From contig DLRW01000070.1 of assembly GCA_002501205.1 (NCBI GenBank), positions 12,851 to 76,584 of the forward strand: a stretch of DNA of 63,734 bases, in the 5' to 3' direction. The notes beneath the pieces were generated by a model. That model was not told where the DNA came from. It searched no databases and saw only the letters and a list, made by a program, of their open reading frames with translations. Below are positions 26,901 through 35,414 of this stretch, piece after piece (position 1 is the first letter of the stretch; each line of letters opens with the position of its first letter). The DNA is from Flavobacteriales bacterium UBA7878. Lineage in GTDB: Bacteria; Bacteroidota; Bacteroidia; Flavobacteriales; Schleiferiaceae. Position numbers and translations under genes: made by a program.

Positions 26901-29447
26901 TTCGGTTTCGAGGTAGCCATATTTATTGGTTTCGGGCATTTGGATCCCTACGAAATTTTTAAAGGGTGCTAATTCGAGGCTGGTGCTATTAATGCTAAAA
27001 CGACCTCCCGGTTCAAATACCTTGGTGCCCATATTGAGGCGCAACATCCCCGGGCTGTTTTTTAGGTAACCCAGATCGGCACTGATATCGGCCATTCCCG
27101 TGGCATCTAATTTATCCTTGAAGATTTCGTTGCCCGACATGGAAGGAACAGAGCGTGACTCATCGTAGAAATCAAAAAGTGGGTGCTTATCGGCGAAAGC
27201 CCTCGGATTACCCGAAATACTGGCCCGTACTTCGGCTTGCAAATCGGAGGCCGAGGCACCGGTGAGCCATTCGGCTTCCAGTTTAATTTTGGTTTCACCT
27301 CTTTCGCTGCCATCGATAATATCTTCTGGGGCGCTCAGGGTGATATCGAGACGGTTAGGTTGGATGGTTTCTACGGGTAAAGATTTGTAGAAGCTCTTAC
27401 CACCTACTTTGATTTGGGCGCTGTAATTACCGGTAATGGCCTCCTTGCTGGTAGTAATTGGGAAGCTAAATATTTGAGCCGTTTTTCGAGATTGAACTGT
27501 GCGGTAAACCTCTTGACCACGAGGGTCTTTTAAGGTGAGTACGATGGGGTGACTGGCCGGTAAAGGGCTTTTGGTGTCGTTTAAAATGAAGTCGAGGAAG
27601 AGGGTGTCTCCGGGGCGCCAGATTCCACGCTCGGTATAGATCATCCCTTCAATGCCAGTACTCACATCACGACCCCCAACCGCAAAGCTGGAAACGGAAA
27701 GGCTGCTGCTGTTCTCCAGACTGAGATAGGCACGCTCGGAGCCACTTTCAGCGACCACTAAAAATGGTCGGGTGTCTAAATCCATGCGCAGGTAGCCATC
27801 TCCATCGGTAACCCCTTCTTTAATCAGCTGACCCTGGTAATTGTAGTATTTGATTTTAACCCCGTTTAGGGAGCTGGTGCTGGAAATGCGTTGGGCATAA
27901 GCATACCATTCCTTATCGGTTCCTTTTACCACCAGGCCAATATCTGAGGCCAGGACATTGCGCTCAATTTTCCGAGAGCGGTTGTAATAGGAATTATGAC
28001 AAGGATTGTCTCGCTCGCTATAATCGTAATCATCATAATACCAGTAGTCATAGTAGTAGTTTTCGTCAAATCTTTCTTCGGGTTCATCCCAGTTTTCGGG
28101 TTCCAGACTTTGTAATTCGCTATTGTCGTCGCCTTCACAAGGATAAAGGGAATAAGCTCGGAGGTAATCGATTTCAATGCGATAGATAGCACCGGGTTGT
28201 CTTTCGATGATGCGGTCCAGATCAATGGCAAAATTGTTCCATTCTTGCAGGTTTAAGCCTTCGCCATCCAGTTCAATGCGTTCGCGATGAATAGGGCGAG
28301 CCACCCGGCGTAATTCGCGCTTGCCACTCAGTTTGTTGATTTGTAGAAACTGATGCACCTTATTGGCATAGATCTGATACACCTTTAGGTCTACCGCCCG
28401 CAGGCTTACTGCCTGAAAAGGAATATTTACAGAACCCTTGGTAGGGATGATGGTACCGCTGTTTACAAAGCGAATTTCGGGTTTGCGTGCCTGGAAGCTT
28501 ACCTGTGTAATGTATTCCTTAGGGAATTTGTAACCGAGGATGTTTTTTAAGCCCGGGTAAATTTTCAGTGGTACCGTACCGGTTTTGCGACTTTTAGGAT
28601 AGAGATGCACCACCGAGCCTTCAATTTCCAGTGAGGCCACATCTTCGCCATCTACCTGGAACATACCATTGGTACTTTGCTTTTCGCTGAGAGGGTCGGA
28701 AAAAGAGATGCTAATTTTCTGTACCGGTAATTGCTGAACATAAACGCCAATCACCTCAAAGTCGGAGAGGCTGGGTACTTTAAGGCTGCCAATTTCTTTG
28801 CCTTTGTGAAGGATTGGAATGTCGGAAGCCTTTTCTTTTCGTTCGATCGAATCAATACTAAAGAGCCAACGGTGCTCGTCGCTGCCGGGGTTCCAGTGAA
28901 TAGCGCTGCTTTCTATACCTTCAAATTTCAGGGCTTCACTCAGCTCTTCGGCATGACTTAAATCGGCAGTATTGACCTCTCCCTTTAAAACATTTAAAGC
29001 AGGGTTTTTTGCTTCATAGGGTTCAATATGAAATTGCAGTAAGGCATAGCTCTGTTCAATGGCTTGAAAAGCAAATTCGAAGGTTTTTAATTTGGACTCT
29101 ACTGTGGCCAGGGCGCCTAATTTGAATTCAGCGCTGTAATGCTGACCTGGCTTTAGGCTTTCTTCCGGCTTAAAGCGAATTTCGCTGCTACTTTCCCAAA
29201 CTGCCTGGCCTTTAATATCCGGACTGAAATCGAATATTTTGGCATCAATCGGGGTTCCGGGTTCTACCCCCGGATTTAGGTCTTGGGCTAAATGAATCTC
29301 AATCTCCGAATAAGCGGAAATAAGCCCCGAGGTATGAGCCAGGATATAATCGGCAAAAGCCGGGTCATTTTCAGGGATTTCAGGTTGGTTATTACAGCTC
29401 AGAATGAAGAGACTGAGCAAGAGTAGGGAAAGGCGGCGAAAAGTCAT
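23964..29447 (-). CDS. Alpha-2-macroglobulin family lipoprotein
   Basis: An 1827-residue lipoprotein (lipobox LSC, Cys18). It has an MG-domain series in the first 1000 residues, an acidic and aromatic low-complexity stretch (about 440-490, many D, E and Y) and a C-terminal alpha/alpha thioester domain. The thioester motif GCLEQ is intact (Cys1382, followed by TTSKCFAQ), so it can trap proteases covalently, as bacterial A2M of the YfhM type does. It is longer than the E. coli homologue. It is the first gene of a two-gene operon with pbpC, the reverse order being rare. Confidence 0.95.
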   Translation of the reverse strand: MTFRRLSLLLLSLFILSCNNQPEIPENDPAFADYILAHTSGLISAYSEIEIHLAQDLNPGVEPGTPIDAKIFDFSPDIKGQAVWESSSEIRFKPEESLKPGQHYSAEFKLGALATVESKLKTFEFAFQAIEQSYALLQFHIEPYEAKNPALNVLKGEVNTADLSHAEELSEALKFEGIESSAIHWNPGSDEHRWLFSIDSIERKEKASDIPILHKGKEIGSLKVPSLSDFEVIGVYVQQLPVQKISISFSDPLSEKQSTNGMFQVDGEDVASLEIEGSVVHLYPKSRKTGTVPLKIYPGLKNILGYKFPKEYITQVSFQARKPEIRFVNSGTIIPTKGSVNIPFQAVSLRAVDLKVYQIYANKVHQFLQINKLSGKRELRRVARPIHRERIELDGEGLNLQEWNNFAIDLDRIIERQPGAIYRIEIDYLRAYSLYPCEGDDNSELQSLEPENWDEPEERFDENYYYDYWYYDDYDYSERDNPCHNSYYNRSRKIERNVLASDIGLVVKGTDKEWYAYAQRISSTSSLNGVKIKYYNYQGQLIKEGVTDGDGYLRMDLDTRPFLVVAESGSERAYLSLENSSSLSVSSFAVGGRDVSTGIEGMIYTERGIWRPGDTLFLDFILNDTKSPLPASHPIVLTLKDPRGQEVYRTVQSRKTAQIFSFPITTSKEAITGNYSAQIKVGGKSFYKSLPVETIQPNRLDITLSAPEDIIDGSERGETKIKLEAEWLTGASASDLQAEVRASISGNPRAFADKHPLFDFYDESRSVPSMSGNEIFKDKLDATGMADISADLGYLKNSPGMLRLNMGTKVFEPGGRFSINSTSLELAPFKNFVGIQMPETNKYGYLETEKDHPIGLIRVNQKGEAVNGKLKVSVYKVSWSWWWSAQRGNATYLNNSSNNRIASEEVELVNGRGRYTLNIPDDHWGRLYIVVEDLESGHRSSSLAYVDWGWGRDRSGRAGGESVSVLNVQTDKDNYQVGETAKISVPSAAGGRLILSYENATGQITQKVLATNAGSTVHELKITPEMAPNCYAHAMILQPHSSKGNDLPLRLYGIIPIMVEDPATHLHPQLEVPEKIRPNSEYNIKVSEKNGVAMEYTLAVVDEGLLGLNNFQSPDPWPYFYSKIALGLRTWDLYDEVIGGFSGEIAKMLAIGGDGALLESNEEDADRFVPVVRHLGPFKLKAGEKANHKLQMPNYIGNVRVMVVAANDKEAYGAADTNIRVKQPLMVQMTVPRVLGPEEELLVPVTVFAMEEGIKDVSLELSSTGKIELIDRSKKVSFSKTGQQTVYFKAKVKRALGKGSLKITAKSGAEKSFEETEIAVRSPLRRQKQFHDAILEDSNPVSYKAEPFGIAGSNKLTVEVSSLPKMNLSERLEYLIGYPHGCLEQTTSKCFAQLNLDKWIKLDANQKAEIQSNIQAGLSKLRTLQLGEGGFRYWPGQNFANAWASTYVGHFMLSAEKAGYKLPVGMKDSYLRFARKAAREWNNNNHYSYNNDFNQAYRLYVLALAGRPELGAMTRLKNRNDLTRSAAFRLAAAYALVGEKEAARALLQAHDYTEAEDRYYYYCYGSATRRLAMQMETFYAMGDKEEALRLAKEIADKMSDGWHSTQTIAYTLQAMSQVFGGGTEKMDFELVVNGKTRLISSDLSVFQYEAATFEKAQDISVKSLNGQALYLTVMREGLPVYGSETANSSRINMTVQYLDQSGNKLDPSALKIGTPIIAKVTLQRLSLSKDYENLAVSQLFPSGWEITNNRVLAGGEDTQSYFDYQDIRDDRVLTYYNGYHKPSMTIQIVLTATYPGKWYLPPTWVEAMYEGSVNANNVGQWVEVLVD

Positions 29448-29524
29448 GAATTGCAGAACTAGAATTGAAAAGCTTGAACCCCTACAAGTTAAGTTAAGCT
29501 CTAAAGTGCCGCAAGTATCTTAGT

Positions 29525-30640
29525 TTATTTTCCCGTGATTTTTTTGAGAGCCTCTATTTTCTGTACTTCCCAAGGCGCTAATTCTGTTTTAAAGGTCTCC
29601 AAACTCTCTAAGAAAAGGGCATAATGTTGCTGCATTTCTTTGAGCCTTGCGGCGGATGGATTAAGTTCCAATTCCCGGAGGACGCTGTCCCATCGAAAGA
29701 CTTTTCTAAACAGTTCCAAATTGCGGTTTTTGGCTTCGCCATTCTTGGAAAGCCGATAGCTGAAACCACGCACATAGAGCTGTTCTTTGAAGTCCTTATA
29801 ATTGGCTTGGTTCACGGTAAATGAGATGTGAAGTGGTCGCTCACCGGAATATTGATCCAGAAAATAGGTACTTACATTTTGCCAGTTTTTAGCGAATTCC
29901 CCGATTTCGATCTTCTCAAATTTGAATGGCTCTAAACCCAATTTGGCGAAAGTGGGTTCCTGGAACTCCGCATAAAGAAGGAAGTCGATATTAATAACCT
30001 GCACATCGGTGCGGATAGCCAAAGCATCTTGCAGCATCCAAAGTGGGTAGCTGTCATTATCCCCCTGAGTTAATAAAATTCCATTGGGTTCCACGGATTG
30101 TAAGAGATTATAGGCGAAATCGAGCCAGGCTGCCGAATAATCTCCACTGCGATACCAACGCATATTGGCTTCCTTTCGCAAAGCTTCATTATGGGTGCTG
30201 ATGCTATAGGTTACCAAAGGTGCCAGTAAACCCGGGAAATCGGGGTTCATCTCATAGGCTTTGAGCAGGTGATCACCCGCTTGAGGATCCACTCCACCGG
30301 TAGAGCCTTTTACATAATGGTAAATAAAGGTGCCCGGAATGGCTTCTTCCATCAAGGCTACAATATCGCTGCCTACTCTTAAATGCGGACCATGATTTAC
30401 AAAGTTGGGGTTCCAACCAGCGCTGCCTTCGGCATTGCGACAAGCGCGGTAGTAATTCCACCAGGCCATTTCATCTTTGGGGCTCTTTTCAATTTCTTGC
30501 CACCAGAGAGCGGCTTGCTTTACATAGTAGTCGTGACTGCGACTTTCCTTTGCAAAGGATATTTGCGCTTCCGCTTCGGAGAGGCTTTGGGCCGATAAGA
30601 AAAAGGGACTGAGGAGGAAATAGAATAGTACCTGTCGCAT
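29525..30640 (-). CDS. Exported protein resembling the DUF2723 C-terminal domain
   Basis: A 371-residue protein with a signal peptide (FYFLLSPFFLSAQ). Residues 187-215 (NGILLTQGDNDSYPLWMLQDALAIRTDVQVIN) match the soluble tail of DUF2723 membrane proteins, which carry a ..TNGDNDTFPLWYLQE..G.R.DVRV.N motif after their transmembrane part. Here that tail stands alone behind a signal peptide, with a helical TPR-like region before it (WWQEIEKSPKDEMAWWNYYRA). The role of this domain in the family is not established. Confidence 0.65.
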   Translation of the reverse strand: MRQVLFYFLLSPFFLSAQSLSEAEAQISFAKESRSHDYYVKQAALWWQEIEKSPKDEMAWWNYYRACRNAEGSAGWNPNFVNHGPHLRVGSDIVALMEEAIPGTFIYHYVKGSTGGVDPQAGDHLLKAYEMNPDFPGLLAPLVTYSISTHNEALRKEANMRWYRSGDYSAAWLDFAYNLLQSVEPNGILLTQGDNDSYPLWMLQDALAIRTDVQVINIDFLLYAEFQEPTFAKLGLEPFKFEKIEIGEFAKNWQNVSTYFLDQYSGERPLHISFTVNQANYKDFKEQLYVRGFSYRLSKNGEAKNRNLELFRKVFRWDSVLRELELNPSAARLKEMQQHYALFLESLETFKTELAPWEVQKIEALKKITGK

Positions 30641-30709
30641 AGAATAAATTTCCTCAAAGATGGAAAACCAATCAAGGACAGGTACTTAGTAAAATCTTAA
30701 AATTGAAAA

Positions 30710-31021
30710 TTAGTGGGGATCGGATACCAATTCGTAGTGCTCCATAGCTACATTGGGGAGATCCATCAAGGCGAAAGCCTCCTTGCAAAGTTCTGATTGC
30801 ATAGCTTGTTCCGAAGCTTCTTGGGCATCATCTAGGCTGTCCCACCAAACCAGGTCGAGGTATACCGGATGTTCCATTTCGGTGTAAGTGCGATTGCGGT
30901 AGCCTTTTTGCGCCTTCAGAAAATCATTTAATTGAGCTAAGGCTTTTTGAGCTTGGTCGGCATTTACATCATCGCGAAAGCGACAGCTTACCAATTCTAA
31001 ACAAAGTTTTTTTGTTGACAT
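30710..31021 (-). CDS. ABM-like dimeric alpha/beta-barrel protein
   Basis: A 103-residue cytoplasmic protein with the length and pattern of antibiotic-biosynthesis-monooxygenase-type dimeric barrels: a first strand with LELVSCRF, helix, GYRNRTYTEME, VWWDSLDDAQEASEQA and a last strand with MEHYELV. Members include monooxygenases, heme-degrading enzymes and proteins of no known activity. It lies 61 bases downstream of a WYL regulator on the same strand and may be its target. Confidence 0.65.
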   Translation of the reverse strand: MSTKKLCLELVSCRFRDDVNADQAQKALAQLNDFLKAQKGYRNRTYTEMEHPVYLDLVWWDSLDDAQEASEQAMQSELCKEAFALMDLPNVAMEHYELVSDPH

Positions 31022-31082
31022 ATGATCTGTGTTTTTAGGTCAACAAAATTCGAGGGGGATTATGACAACAGTATGTCAGTAG

Positions 31083-31769
31083 CTATAAATGGGATTCCTG
31101 CTTTTTTTGAAAATAGCGTTGCAGAGCGAAGGGTCTTAAGGCAAAGTGTTCCTCTTTTTCTCGTACTTCTTGAATTCGATCAACCCGGAATTCGCGTTCT
31201 TCTTTGCGCAGGCGGCAATGGGCTACCATTACCCAGCTTTCGACAGTAAAGTACAGGCCCAGAGGTTCTACATCGCGCTCGCTCCATTTACCTGCGGAGT
31301 CGAGATACTTTAAATGCAGTACTTGATATTCTACAATGGCCTTTTGAATCTTGAGTAATTGGGCTTCCTTCTTATTTCGGGAGGGTAAGGAGGTGCCCAT
31401 TTTTAAGTCCAATTGGCCCAGTCTTTCTTTTTGATCGGAAGGCAGCAGATTACTCACTTTATCACTCAGGCTGCTAAAGGCTTCTTTTACGCTTTGGTCG
31501 CCGTGTCTTTGCAAAAGCGTATTGGCAATTAAAATAGCAAAGGCCTCCATCTCACTCACTTGTAAGGGGGGTAGATGATAACCATCGGCCAGGAAGTAGC
31601 CTTCACCAGCCTCGGCCCCAATGGGGATGCCCGCCTCTTCCAGCACGCGTAGGTCGCGGTAAATGGTACGTACACTTACATCAAAGCGCTCGGCCATTTG
31701 AGCGGCGGTAAGCACTTTCCGACTTTGCAGCATAGAGAGCAAGGCAATAAGGCGAGGCAAACGTTCCAT
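31083..31769 (-). CDS. WYL-domain transcriptional regulator (YafY type)
   Basis: A 228-residue DNA-binding protein. The HTH_11 domain is at residues 1-55 (LTAAQMAERFDVSVRTIYRDLRVLEEAGIPI), followed by a linker and a WYL domain (about 140-200: LHLKYLDSAGKW, EPLGLYFTVESWVMVAHCRLRKEEREFRVDRI). WYL regulators sense small molecules or nucleic acids. Its start codon overlaps the stop of the upstream XRE gene (TAATG), so the two regulators are made together. Confidence 0.9.
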   Translation of the reverse strand: MERLPRLIALLSMLQSRKVLTAAQMAERFDVSVRTIYRDLRVLEEAGIPIGAEAGEGYFLADGYHLPPLQVSEMEAFAILIANTLLQRHGDQSVKEAFSSLSDKVSNLLPSDQKERLGQLDLKMGTSLPSRNKKEAQLLKIQKAIVEYQVLHLKYLDSAGKWSERDVEPLGLYFTVESWVMVAHCRLRKEEREFRVDRIQEVREKEEHFALRPFALQRYFQKKQESHL

Positions 31770-32773
31770 TATCCGAGTATGCGTGCTTTGGTAGCTTCCA
31801 GGTCGGCCTGAAGGTGACTGATAAACTGATAGCGATATTTAGCGGAAACACTACTGATGAGGTTGGCCTTGCGCACCAAGCGCTCATACCAAAGCAAAGT
31901 TTTTTGATTTAAGGCCGGATGATCGGAGGTTAAGGTGTGGAAAGTAAGGTGGCCGATAAAGCTGAGGCGGTGCTCACCTACCATCGCTAAGGCGCCATTA
32001 CCGGTTAACTCAATATCACTTTCGTAAAGCTTGTAGTTGTCCTTTTCCTTTTCCGTGGGCACGCGATCAATCACCTTGGTGCCTTTTTCGGCCATGGTAT
32101 TGAGTCGGTCCAACATAATTTGTAAATCAGCAAAGAGGGCTTCATTTACTTCAGGCGAGCGGATGTGTCCGGCATTATTGTAATACTCAATTTGGCGTAG
32201 GGTGCTGTTTAAGGTATTGGTGGTCCACAGCTCAATGGAAGGGATTTTACAATAGGTATCGTAAATCAGCTTTCCTTTTTCAATGAAGTAATCCGGAATA
32301 AGCTCCGGTTCGAAGATTTTGGTTTGCAGCTCTTCCACCTCTAAGATGGAATGCATCCAATAGAACATTTTAAAGGCCGCAATCTGTGGAGACCCCAAAT
32401 TGAAAAAGATGGGAATGTCTAAACAGGAATAGTAGAGCCTGGCATCTGGAGCCGCCGCTAAGCGATTCAGATTATTGAGGAGTAGGTCCAGGTATTCAGC
32501 AAAGCTGCTGAAGCTGGGCTGTAAATCTTGAAAGCTGAAATGGGCATTCTGCTGGGTGGGGTCGGTAAGCCCATCGAGACTCAGGTTATACTGACGGGCT
32601 AATATTAGGGCTTCTTCTAAACTAAAGGTGGTTTTACCATTGATACGACGATAAGCAGAGTCCATACTGATGTCCAGGGCTTCGGCAAGCACCGGAGCTA
32701 AGGATTGACCGGGAGGAATAAGCTCCTGCAGGCGGTCAACGAAGAGCATCTGTAAGGTTTGAGATTTTGTCAT
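31769..32773 (-). CDS. XRE-like helix-turn-helix protein with large sensor domain
   Basis: A 334-residue protein from the ATG at 32773; an upstream in-frame start adds 19 residues but weakens the domain boundary. A helix-turn-helix lies at about 28-70 (LAEALDISMDSAYRRINGKTTFSLEEALILARQYNLSLD). The rest, about 250 residues, is mostly helical and lacks a recognisable ligand motif. Similar HTH proteins of this length are frequent in Flavobacteriales but not characterised. It is coupled to the WYL gene by TAATG. A palindrome upstream may be its own operator. Confidence 0.75.
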   Translation of the reverse strand: MTKSQTLQMLFVDRLQELIPPGQSLAPVLAEALDISMDSAYRRINGKTTFSLEEALILARQYNLSLDGLTDPTQQNAHFSFQDLQPSFSSFAEYLDLLLNNLNRLAAAPDARLYYSCLDIPIFFNLGSPQIAAFKMFYWMHSILEVEELQTKIFEPELIPDYFIEKGKLIYDTYCKIPSIELWTTNTLNSTLRQIEYYNNAGHIRSPEVNEALFADLQIMLDRLNTMAEKGTKVIDRVPTEKEKDNYKLYESDIELTGNGALAMVGEHRLSFIGHLTFHTLTSDHPALNQKTLLWYERLVRKANLISSVSAKYRYQFISHLQADLEATKARILG

Positions 32774-32795
32774 AGTCCTAAAATACGCATATATC

Positions 32796-32830
32796 GCAAT
32801 ATTGCCTATAACTATTTGCACATTTTGCAA
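32796..32830. promoter_or_regulatory. Palindrome and direct repeats upstream of the XRE-WYL operon
   Basis: GCAATATTGC at 32796-32805 is a perfect 10-bp palindrome 22 bases before the XRE ATG at 32773. Two TTTGCA copies at 32815-32820 and 32824-32829 follow it with 9-base periodicity. The position suits an autoregulatory site of the XRE protein. This is inferred from position only. Confidence 0.4.
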
Positions 32831-33001
32831 GTAAGGTGTGGCCCATTCCGATATGCCGCAAGATGTTAACGAAAATTTTTGGTTTCTCAGGCCAGGCTTG
32901 CGAAAAGTGCCGGATTACTTAGTTAAAGCAGCGTTTCACCGTTTTATCTAAAAGTTATGCACGCATAGCTTTGATGTCATAATCAATAAAACAATTCGAT
33001 T

Positions 33002-34096
33002 ATGAAAAAGATGGTTTTAGGTCTGATCACGTTTATCGGACTTTTTGGCGCAAGCCTCCAAGCACAACCCAACACGGAAAATTACCGAAGTGTAGCTATA
33101 ATTAGTGTAGATGCCAGTGGCATTGCCCTCGACAATATTGCCATGGCAAACTTGATTCGCTTTGAGCTTGAAAAAGCCCAAAAATTTGAAGTACTGGATA
33201 AGTACGATGTAGAAGCCAAAATGAAGGAAAATAAAATAAACCCCAATGAGGCTTTTGGTAAATCGGCCCTGATTGATATTGGAAAACAGATTGGGGCCGA
33301 TTTTATGTTGAGCGGTTCCGTTCAACGGTATGGCTCCAAGATCATTTTCATTTTAAGGATGATCGATGTGCAGAAAGAGCGGATCTCCCGCTCGGATGTC
33401 AATGAATACGTTTACGATGAAGATTACCTCCAAATGATGGCCAAGGTTTCTATAGCCAGTCTCCTGGACCTGCCTGGAGACCCAGAATTAAAGGCCAAAC
33501 TAACTAATGTGGAGAAGCCGGTTATTACCGATGGGCAAACCCTCAGACTTAATGGCCCTCGATTCGGAATGCAGGTGATTGGAGGTAAGGTGGGTCAACG
33601 TTTAATGGCTCCTGAATCAGAAGGTGGTTACGCTTCGGTAAACTACTCTACCGTATTCGCATACCAGCACGAAGTGCAATATGTAAGCTCCGGGCACTTC
33701 CAGGCCTTGTTGGAAATCATTGGATCTATTAATGCCATTGAAACCAAGTATGCCAGCCCCAGCTTAACCCTCTTAAATGGCTTCCGTTACCGTGGATTCG
33801 AAATAGGTTTTGGTCCGGTGTTCCGCTTTAGTCGTACCGCTTATGGCTATTACGACTACGAAGGCAAATGGAATATTGGAGAAGTGCCCGTTGGTACTGA
33901 TTTCGAAAGGGAACTTAATATCGACCGTCGCGGCGATCTGGATTTAACTACCGGATTAATTGTAGCCGTGGGTAAAACCTTTCGCTCCGGTCATATCAAC
34001 TTCCCCGTTAATATCTACTATTCGCAGGTGCCCACCTTCGATTCCCATGTTGTGGGAATCATGTTGGGATTCAATATCGCCCGCTCAAACAAATAA
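33002..34096 (+). CDS. CsgG-like secreted protein with outer-membrane-like C-terminus
   Basis: A 364-residue protein with a signal peptide (LGLITFIGLFGASLQAQ). Its N-terminal domain (about 25-155) has the CsgG/TolB-N pattern: SVAIISVDA, LIRFELEKAQKFEVLDKYDV and GKQIGADFMLSGSVQRYGSKIIFILRMIDV. The C-terminal 200 residues have alternating strands typical of an outer-membrane or porin-like beta-barrel. CsgG itself is a curli secretion channel, but this CsgG-type domain is common in Bacteroidota proteins of unknown role. It is followed by a strong terminator, so it is monocistronic. Confidence 0.75.
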   Translation: MKKMVLGLITFIGLFGASLQAQPNTENYRSVAIISVDASGIALDNIAMANLIRFELEKAQKFEVLDKYDVEAKMKENKINPNEAFGKSALIDIGKQIGADFMLSGSVQRYGSKIIFILRMIDVQKERISRSDVNEYVYDEDYLQMMAKVSIASLLDLPGDPELKAKLTNVEKPVITDGQTLRLNGPRFGMQVIGGKVGQRLMAPESEGGYASVNYSTVFAYQHEVQYVSSGHFQALLEIIGSINAIETKYASPSLTLLNGFRYRGFEIGFGPVFRFSRTAYGYYDYEGKWNIGEVPVGTDFERELNIDRRGDLDLTTGLIVAVGKTFRSGHINFPVNIYYSQVPTFDSHVVGIMLGFNIARSNK

Positions 34097-34133
34097 ACCC
34101 TGATTAATCTATTCTTTAGATTGGTTGTTCAAT

Positions 34134-34167
34134 AAAGCGGTGTTCTTCGGTCGAAGAGCGCCGCTTT
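34134..34167 (+). terminator. Intrinsic terminator after the CsgG-like gene
   Basis: A 16-bp stem with a 2-base GT loop: AAAGCGG at 34134-34140 pairs with CCGCTTT at 34161-34167, then TCTTCG with CGAAGA, joined by pairs that include two G-U wobbles. A T-rich tail follows. Confidence 0.9.
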
Positions 34168-34172
34168 TATTT

Positions 34173-34967
34173 TTAAGCCTTGCTCAGTTTTAAAGCATAT
34201 ACCATGGGCATTTTCCCTTCCAATCCTTTGATCTGAAACTTCCCTTTTTCGACTTCCACCAAATTGGCAAAGCAGGCATAGGGTGAATAATCGAATTCCT
34301 GAAAGACCTCCAGTTTCAATCCGGCCTTAATTAAGGCAGTCATCACCTCGGCCAGATTATGGTTCCAACTTATCGTTTTGTACTCGATATTGGCTTCCTT
34401 ATCGGCATAGGTGCCGCTTACAGTTTCCTCAATGCGTTCCCGATTGAAATAGGGATATTCAATTTTTTGAAACTGACTGTCGAACATCCATACTACCGGA
34501 TGGAATTCAGCAAAAATGAATTCGCCTCCGGGTTTAAGATAGCGGGCCACGATCCGGGCCCAGCGATCAACATCCGGCAGCCAGCCGATAGTTCCATAAG
34601 AGGTGAATACCCGATCGAATTGTTCGTCTAAATGCTCCTCCAGGCTGTATAGGTCACAGGCAATAAATCGACTGTTTAAACCCAGTTTTTCATTTAAATT
34701 TTGGGCTGCTGCAATGGCGGCATCCGAGAGATCTACGCCCGTAGTTTTAGCGCCCATACGAGCCAAACTAAGGGTATCCTGTCCAAAATGGCATTGCAAG
34801 TGAAGTAAACTTTTGGCATTAATATCACCTAAAAGGCCTAACTCGATTTCATTTAAGGAAGTAGCACCGGCCATGAAGTCTTTAAGATTGTAGAATTCAG
34901 ACTCTAGATGGCTTTCCAGTTTTCGATTCCAGGCTTGGCGGTTAATGTCAATGTAATCGTCTGACAA
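34173..34967 (-). CDS. Class I SAM-dependent methyltransferase
   Basis: A 264-residue cytoplasmic methyltransferase. Motif I is LLHLQCHFGQDTLSLARMG, motif II VDLSDAAIAAAQ, post-motif IACDLY and motif IV RVFTSYGTIGWLPD, with a C-terminal half of the methyltransf_11/25 type. The substrate is not predictable. It ends five bases from the neighbouring YjdM gene and is co-transcribed with it. Confidence 0.85.
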   Translation of the reverse strand: MSDDYIDINRQAWNRKLESHLESEFYNLKDFMAGATSLNEIELGLLGDINAKSLLHLQCHFGQDTLSLARMGAKTTGVDLSDAAIAAAQNLNEKLGLNSRFIACDLYSLEEHLDEQFDRVFTSYGTIGWLPDVDRWARIVARYLKPGGEFIFAEFHPVVWMFDSQFQKIEYPYFNRERIEETVSGTYADKEANIEYKTISWNHNLAEVMTALIKAGLKLEVFQEFDYSPYACFANLVEVEKGKFQIKGLEGKMPMVYALKLSKA

Positions 34968-34971
34968 GGTC

Positions 34972-35310
34972 TTAGGCTTTTTTTACAAATTCGGATTTCA
35001 GGGCCATAGCTCCGAAACCGGTGATTTTGCAATCGATATTATGATCGCCTTCTACCAAACGAATATTTTTCACTTTGGTACCAGCTTTAATTGGTTTTGG
35101 GGATCCCTTAACCGGTAGGTTTTTTATCACCACTACATCATCGCCATCTTGCAATTGCTGGCCATTGGAGTCAATTACGGTTAATTCATTCTCACGGGCT
35201 AAGGCTTCGGGGTCCCATTCATGTCCACATTCAGGACAGGCAAAAAGGACATCTCCAGTGGAATAGCCATAGGGAGAATTACATTCGGGACAAGTTTGGG
35301 AGTCGGACAT
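34972..35310 (-). CDS. yjdM: YjdM/PhnA-type zinc-ribbon protein
   Basis: A 112-residue cytoplasmic protein with an N-terminal zinc ribbon of four cysteines (CPEC...CPEC in QTCPECNSPYGY, FACPECGHEW) and the PhnA/YjdM C-terminal domain (VVVIKNLPVKGSPKPIKAGTKVKNIRLV). The E. coli homologue is annotated as a phnA-type protein and is not required for phosphonate breakdown; its role is unknown. Confidence 0.9.
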   Translation of the reverse strand: MSDSQTCPECNSPYGYSTGDVLFACPECGHEWDPEALARENELTVIDSNGQQLQDGDDVVVIKNLPVKGSPKPIKAGTKVKNIRLVEGDHNIDCKITGFGAMALKSEFVKKA

Positions 35311-35364
35311 AGCTTGAAATTTGGCGGCAAGTTAGAAATTCCCCAAAGTTCAGGGCATAAAAAA

Positions 35365-35392
35365 ACCCTCTCCGATTTTATTCAGAGAGGGT
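35365..35392 (-). terminator. Intrinsic terminator for the T9SS starch-binding-like gene
   Basis: An 8-bp stem (ACCCTCTC at 35365-35372 and GAGAGGGT at 35385-35392) with a 12-base loop and a T-run on the minus strand, 20 bases after the stop codon of the gene at 35415-37082. Confidence 0.85.
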
Positions 35393-35414
35393 CTTAATTA
35401 AGTTTATGCTTGGA

